The translations under genes were made by a program, and so were the position numbers. The notes under the pieces are model-generated. The model was not told the origin of the DNA. It made no database searches and saw only the letters and a program-made list of their open reading frames with translations. DNA of 64,000 bases from Flavobacteriaceae bacterium UBA5534 (GTDB taxonomy: Bacteria; Bacteroidota; Bacteroidia; Flavobacteriales; Flavobacteriaceae), in assembly GCA_002426015.1 (NCBI GenBank), contig DINS01000031.1:56033-120032 (forward strand), read 5' to 3'. This document shows, one piece after another, positions 60,721-64,000 of the stretch (position 1 is its first letter; each line of letters starts with the position of its first letter).

Positions 60721-62169
60721 TTAAAATTGAAAATAAATAAACTCTTGTTGCTGGCTACCAAATAGGAAAATAATCATAATTAAACCATAATAAAACCCAT
60801 ATCTGAAATATTTTGGTTCTTGAATTAGAAATAATTCCAAAGCATGATTATTAAATCTTCCTTTCCATTCAATTAGCATCTGAAAACCTACAAAAAACAA
60901 AACGAACTGTAACCTTTCTTCAAACAAAAAACTTGGTATCGAAAAAAACGACGCAGTAACCATTTCGCTAACATAATTGAAAGCGTGTTGCACGTTTTCA
61001 GCTCTAAAAAATATCCACGCAAACGTTACAACTGCAAAAGTAAATAATATGTTTAGGGCCTTTTTTAACTTTGGATATTTATCAATGATATTCCCTTCTA
61101 ATGTTGCATTCCTACTTTTAATGTAACGAATGGTAGTTAAGTAAAAAAGGAAATGTATAATTGCCCATATAATGAATGTCCAATTAGCTCCATGCCAAAA
61201 CCCGCTGATAATAAAAACGACAAAAACGTTTCTGACCGTTTTTTTATAACCGCCTTTACTGCCTCCTAATGGGATATACACATAATCTCTAAACCAACTT
61301 GTTAACGAAATGTGCCAACGTCGCCAAAATTCAACACTATTTTTTGCAAAATATGGAAATGCAAAGTTTTGTTTGAATTCAAAACCAAATAATTTGGCAA
61401 TGCCAATGGCAATATCAGAATAACCTGAAAAATCACCATAAATTTGAAACGCAAACAATATAGCGCCTAGTGCCAACGTACTTCCAGAAAATTGGTCGCT
61501 TTCACTAAAAATTATATTCACATAATAGGCACAGTTATCTGCAATAACAATTTTCTTAAAAAAACCCCATAGCATTTGTCGTGAGCCATCTACTGCTTTT
61601 TGATAATTAAAAGTTTTCTTATCAGTAAATTGAAAAAGCAAGCTGGAAGCCCTTTCAATTGGCCCTGCCACCAACTGCGGAAAGAAACTAACGAAACAGA
61701 AAAAAGAAAGGATATCGTTGGTTGGCCTTATTTTTTTATTATAAACGTCAATGGTATAACTCAATGTTTGGAATGTATAGAAACTAATACCTAAAGGCAA
61801 AATAAGATTCAATCGATCTGGATCAATACTATATCCGAAAAACCTGAATGCAGTTGAAAAATTTTCTGCGAAAAAATTATAGTATTTAAAGATTCCTAAT
61901 AACGCAATATTGCAAACAATACTTATATAAAGTAGTAACTTCCTTTGAGATAATTTATCTGTTTTGGACAGTGTTCTTCCTATATAAAAATCTAAAGAAG
62001 AACTAAAAATGATTAATCCCAAAAACTTCCAATCCCACCATGCATAAAAAAAATAACTGGAAATTAGTATAACGAGATTTTGGAGAAAAACACTTTTTGG
62101 AGCAACAAACCAATAGACCGCAAACACTAATGGCAAAAAAATTGCAAATTCTATAGAATTAAAAAGCAT
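60721..62169 (-). CDS. MBOAT-family O-acyltransferase (AlgI/DltB type)
   Basis: Polytopic acyltransferase of 482 residues. It has the MBOAT hallmarks: FPQLVAGPIERA (about 163-174), QIYGDFSGYSDIAIG (about 242-256), FWRRWHISLTSWFRDYVYIPLGG (281-303) and the catalytic His326 in SGFWHGANWT. These place it with AlgI/DltB/PatA-type proteins that acylate exported polysaccharides, teichoic acids or peptidoglycan. The acceptor is unknown. It lies 30 bp after the mevalonate kinase gene and before the SGNH-like gene, apparently inserted into an isoprenoid operon. Confidence 0.93.
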   Translation of the reverse strand: MLFNSIEFAIFLPLVFAVYWFVAPKSVFLQNLVILISSYFFYAWWDWKFLGLIIFSSSLDFYIGRTLSKTDKLSQRKLLLYISIVCNIALLGIFKYYNFFAENFSTAFRFFGYSIDPDRLNLILPLGISFYTFQTLSYTIDVYNKKIRPTNDILSFFCFVSFFPQLVAGPIERASSLLFQFTDKKTFNYQKAVDGSRQMLWGFFKKIVIADNCAYYVNIIFSESDQFSGSTLALGAILFAFQIYGDFSGYSDIAIGIAKLFGFEFKQNFAFPYFAKNSVEFWRRWHISLTSWFRDYVYIPLGGSKGGYKKTVRNVFVVFIISGFWHGANWTFIIWAIIHFLFYLTTIRYIKSRNATLEGNIIDKYPKLKKALNILFTFAVVTFAWIFFRAENVQHAFNYVSEMVTASFFSIPSFLFEERLQFVLFFVGFQMLIEWKGRFNNHALELFLIQEPKYFRYGFYYGLIMIIFLFGSQQQEFIYFQF

Positions 62170-62199
62170 TAAGTGGTTGTTGGTTTAAACAAAAGCGTA

Positions 62200-63129
62200 T
62201 CAAAAATTATAAACCACTTCTAATTTATAATTTGCAAGTGATAATTTGGCTTTGTCGATATCTTCAGTGAAGCCTAAAATATAACCTCCACCTCCAGAAC
62301 CGCAAAGTTTTAGGTAATAATCGTTGGTATCAATACCTTTTTTCCAAAGCTCATGAAACTCTTGTGGAATCATTGGTTTAAAGTGATTCAATACCACTTT
62401 AGATAATTTTTTGGTATTACTAAACAATGATTTAATATCTCCCTTTAAGAAATCGTCAACACAAGCATCAGTGTGTTTGATAAATTGGTTTTTAAGCATT
62501 TTTCTGAACCCTTCTTGTTTCATATTTTCCATAAAAATGCTAACCATAGGAGCTGTTTCTCCTATAATACCACTATCCAGCAAAAATACAGCGCCTTTTC
62601 CATCGCTTTTTTGAGAAGGAATACCAGTAGCCTCAATATTGTCTTTAGAGTTGATAAGAATAGGAATGCTTAAATAACTGTTTAAAGGGTCTAAACCAGA
62701 CGATTTACCATGGAAAAAAGATTCCATTTCAGAAAAAATTGATTTTAATTTCAATAATTTTTCTCTGGTTAAGTTTTCTAGAACAGTAATTTTATTAAAC
62801 GCATATTTATCATAAATAGCGGCAACCAATGCACCACTACTTCCAACGCCGTATCCTTGCGGAATTGAAGAATCAAAATACATTCCTGCATCAACATCTT
62901 GCTGTAATTTTTCAAAATCGAAAGCCACCAACTTATTATCAATACCTCGAAGATATGCTACAAATCGTTTTAAACTTTCATTAGATTTTATAGCAATTTC
63001 AGATGAGTTATCATTCATCTTTAATGCACCATTATAAAAGTTATAAGGAATTGATAAGCCTTTAGAATCTTTAATGATTCCATATTCTCCAAAGAGTAAT
63101 ATTTTTGAGTAAAAAAGAGGTCCTTTCAT
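62200..63129 (-). CDS. mvk: Mevalonate kinase (GHMP family)
   Basis: ATP-dependent phosphorylation of mevalonate. The 309 residues show GHMP motif 1 (KILLFGEYGII), motif 2 QGYGVGSSGALVAA (about 91-104), KSSGLDPLNSYLSIP, and motif 3 LCGSGGGGYILGF at about 281-293. Length suits a bacterial mevalonate kinase. It differs from the GYDIA-type kinase at 29444, which lacks the KSSGLDP segment. It is cotranscribed with mvaD (34 bp upstream), so this is the mevalonate step; I cannot exclude phosphomevalonate specificity from sequence alone. Confidence 0.88.
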   Translation of the reverse strand: MKGPLFYSKILLFGEYGIIKDSKGLSIPYNFYNGALKMNDNSSEIAIKSNESLKRFVAYLRGIDNKLVAFDFEKLQQDVDAGMYFDSSIPQGYGVGSSGALVAAIYDKYAFNKITVLENLTREKLLKLKSIFSEMESFFHGKSSGLDPLNSYLSIPILINSKDNIEATGIPSQKSDGKGAVFLLDSGIIGETAPMVSIFMENMKQEGFRKMLKNQFIKHTDACVDDFLKGDIKSLFSNTKKLSKVVLNHFKPMIPQEFHELWKKGIDTNDYYLKLCGSGGGGYILGFTEDIDKAKLSLANYKLEVVYNF

Positions 63130-63163
63130 GTATTTAGAGCAATTTCCTTAACAAATATACGTA

Positions 63164-64000
63164 TTATTCTTTTATTTGGTTTGCACCAAAACCAATTTGG
63201 TCACAAATATAATGTCCGTTTTGACAATATGCAACTAACTCACTTTTAATAAATTCCAAAATTTGAGTTGCTTCATTTTCTGGATATAAAACATGAACGT
63301 TAGCTCCTGCATCTAAAGTAAAACTAATATGCAAACCTGAATCTTGTCTAAAACGCCAAATTTTATTAATTATTTCAAGCGTATTTGGCTTCATTAAAAC
63401 AAAATAAGGCATACTTGTCATCATCATGGCATGAAGTGTTAATGCTTCACTCTCAACTAGTTTAACAAAAGCTTTTAAATCTCCAGACTCTAATATAGGC
63501 TTTAGTTTTTCAAGGTTATTATGTGCTTGTTGAAATCTATTTTGCGAATAAGGATGATTGTGCATTAAATTATGCCCAACTGTGCTACTTACTTGTTTTT
63601 CTCCTTTATCAACTAATAAAATAGTGTCCTGATAGTTCTTAAAATTCTGGTGAACTTTATATGGGTATTTTACACCAAACAAATCTGTGCTTCCTTCAAT
63701 TGAATCTGTTTTTCCCCAAACAATTAAGTCTCCTTCAATACTTCTGCATGCTGAACCTGATCCTAATCGTGCTAAAAATGATGCTTTTTGATTGAAAAAT
63801 TCTTCGCTCATTCCAGAAATTAATTGCTTCTCAATACTCATTAAACATAACGCTAAAGCACTCATTCCAGACGCTGACGACGCTATACCAGAACTATGCG
63901 GAAAGGTGTTTTTGGTTTCAATTTTAAAATGATAGTCTCTTAAAAAAGGTAAATAAGATTCAATTCGCTCAAAAAACGTTTGAATTTTTGGTTTAAAATC
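63164..64000 (-). CDS. mvaD: Diphosphomevalonate decarboxylase, partial (cut by window edge)
   Basis: GHMP-family decarboxylase turning mevalonate diphosphate into isopentenyl diphosphate. The reading frame runs to base 64000 and continues beyond, so 279 residues of perhaps 360 are here. From the edge inward it has KNTFPHSSGIASSASGMSALAL, the diagnostic phosphate loop of this enzyme (family pattern N-x-P-x-x-x-G-x-A-S-S-A-S-G), then LARLGSGSACRS and SIEGSTDLFG. The catalytic Asp region FTLDAGANVHVLYP is present. An internal ATG at 63865 would drop the phosphate loop and is not the true start. First gene seen of the isoprenoid operon. Confidence 0.95.
   Translation of the reverse strand, partial: DFKPKIQTFFERIESYLPFLRDYHFKIETKNTFPHSSGIASSASGMSALALCLMSIEKQLISGMSEEFFNQKASFLARLGSGSACRSIEGDLIVWGKTDSIEGSTDLFGVKYPYKVHQNFKNYQDTILLVDKGEKQVSSTVGHNLMHNHPYSQNRFQQAHNNLEKLKPILESGDLKAFVKLVESEALTLHAMMMTSMPYFVLMKPNTLEIINKIWRFRQDSGLHISFTLDAGANVHVLYPENEATQILEFIKSELVAYCQNGHYICDQIGFGANQIKE

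Noticed and set aside
1..64000. Mobile elements or prophage
   Set aside because: No transposase, integrase, phage structural gene or long terminal repeat was seen. Only the small palindromic and heptad repeats suggest dispersed elements.

Overview
The window reads as one chromosomal stretch of a low-GC member of the Bacteroidota, most likely a marine Flavobacteriaceae. The evidence is Bacteroidota-type promoters (TAnnTTTG -7 boxes), the lineage's dcw gene content (mraZ to ftsZ with an FtsL-like gene and a PASTA-bearing FtsI), a mevalonate pathway, the GYDIA-type GHMP kinase, and an arsenosugar gene set. I saw no rRNA, CRISPR array, transposase or prophage gene.

Layout. (1) 1-13690, minus strand: the dcw cluster mraZ-rsmH-ftsL-ftsI-murE-mraY-murD-ftsW-murG-murC-ftsQ-ftsA-ftsZ, nearly all overlapping or abutting, with a promoter and a triple 10-bp MraZ-type operator upstream of mraZ. 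(2) 13989-23815, housekeeping: hydrolase and engB (+), an ABC permease and a Prc-type protease (-), then surE, a small membrane protein, lpxB, an NlpC/P60 lipoprotein and comEC (+). (3) 23824-30352: a periplasmic thioredoxin and two POT peptide transporters (-), then HMG-CoA reductase and a GYDIA kinase (+). (4) 30412-38245, minus strand, envelope genes: PpiD-like isomerase, CorC-like protein, small membrane protein, lptC, TPR protein, outer membrane protein and coaX. (5) A tRNA-Phe(GAA) with its own promoter and terminator. (6) 38564-53349, mostly plus strand: an arsenosugar cluster (AhpD-like protein, arsS, rhodanese, two rSAM-linked glycosyltransferases, purine nucleoside phosphorylase, arsM, fatty-acid-hydroxylase-type protein, DUF547 lipoprotein), running into a flavoprotein/ferredoxin pair and three membrane-linked glycosyltransferases. 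(7) 53339-64000, minus strand: VOC protein; a polyamine operon (arginine decarboxylase, agmatinase, deoxyhypusine-synthase-like enzyme, acidic protein); an RluB-like protein; and an isoprenoid operon (mvaD, mevalonate kinase, an MBOAT/SGNH acyltransferase pair, a UbiA prenyltransferase).

The most interesting points are these. The RluB-like protein has lost the catalytic aspartate and other active-site motifs. The arsenosugar cluster has a phosphorylase that carries Asp where 6-oxopurine enzymes carry Asn. There are two arrays of ACTG/CAGT spaced exactly 7 bp apart. A palindromic repeat is translated in frame inside a glycosyltransferase. An acyltransferase pair sits inside the isoprenoid operon.

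Functions are assigned from motifs read by eye. No database search was run, and comparisons with other genomes are from memory.
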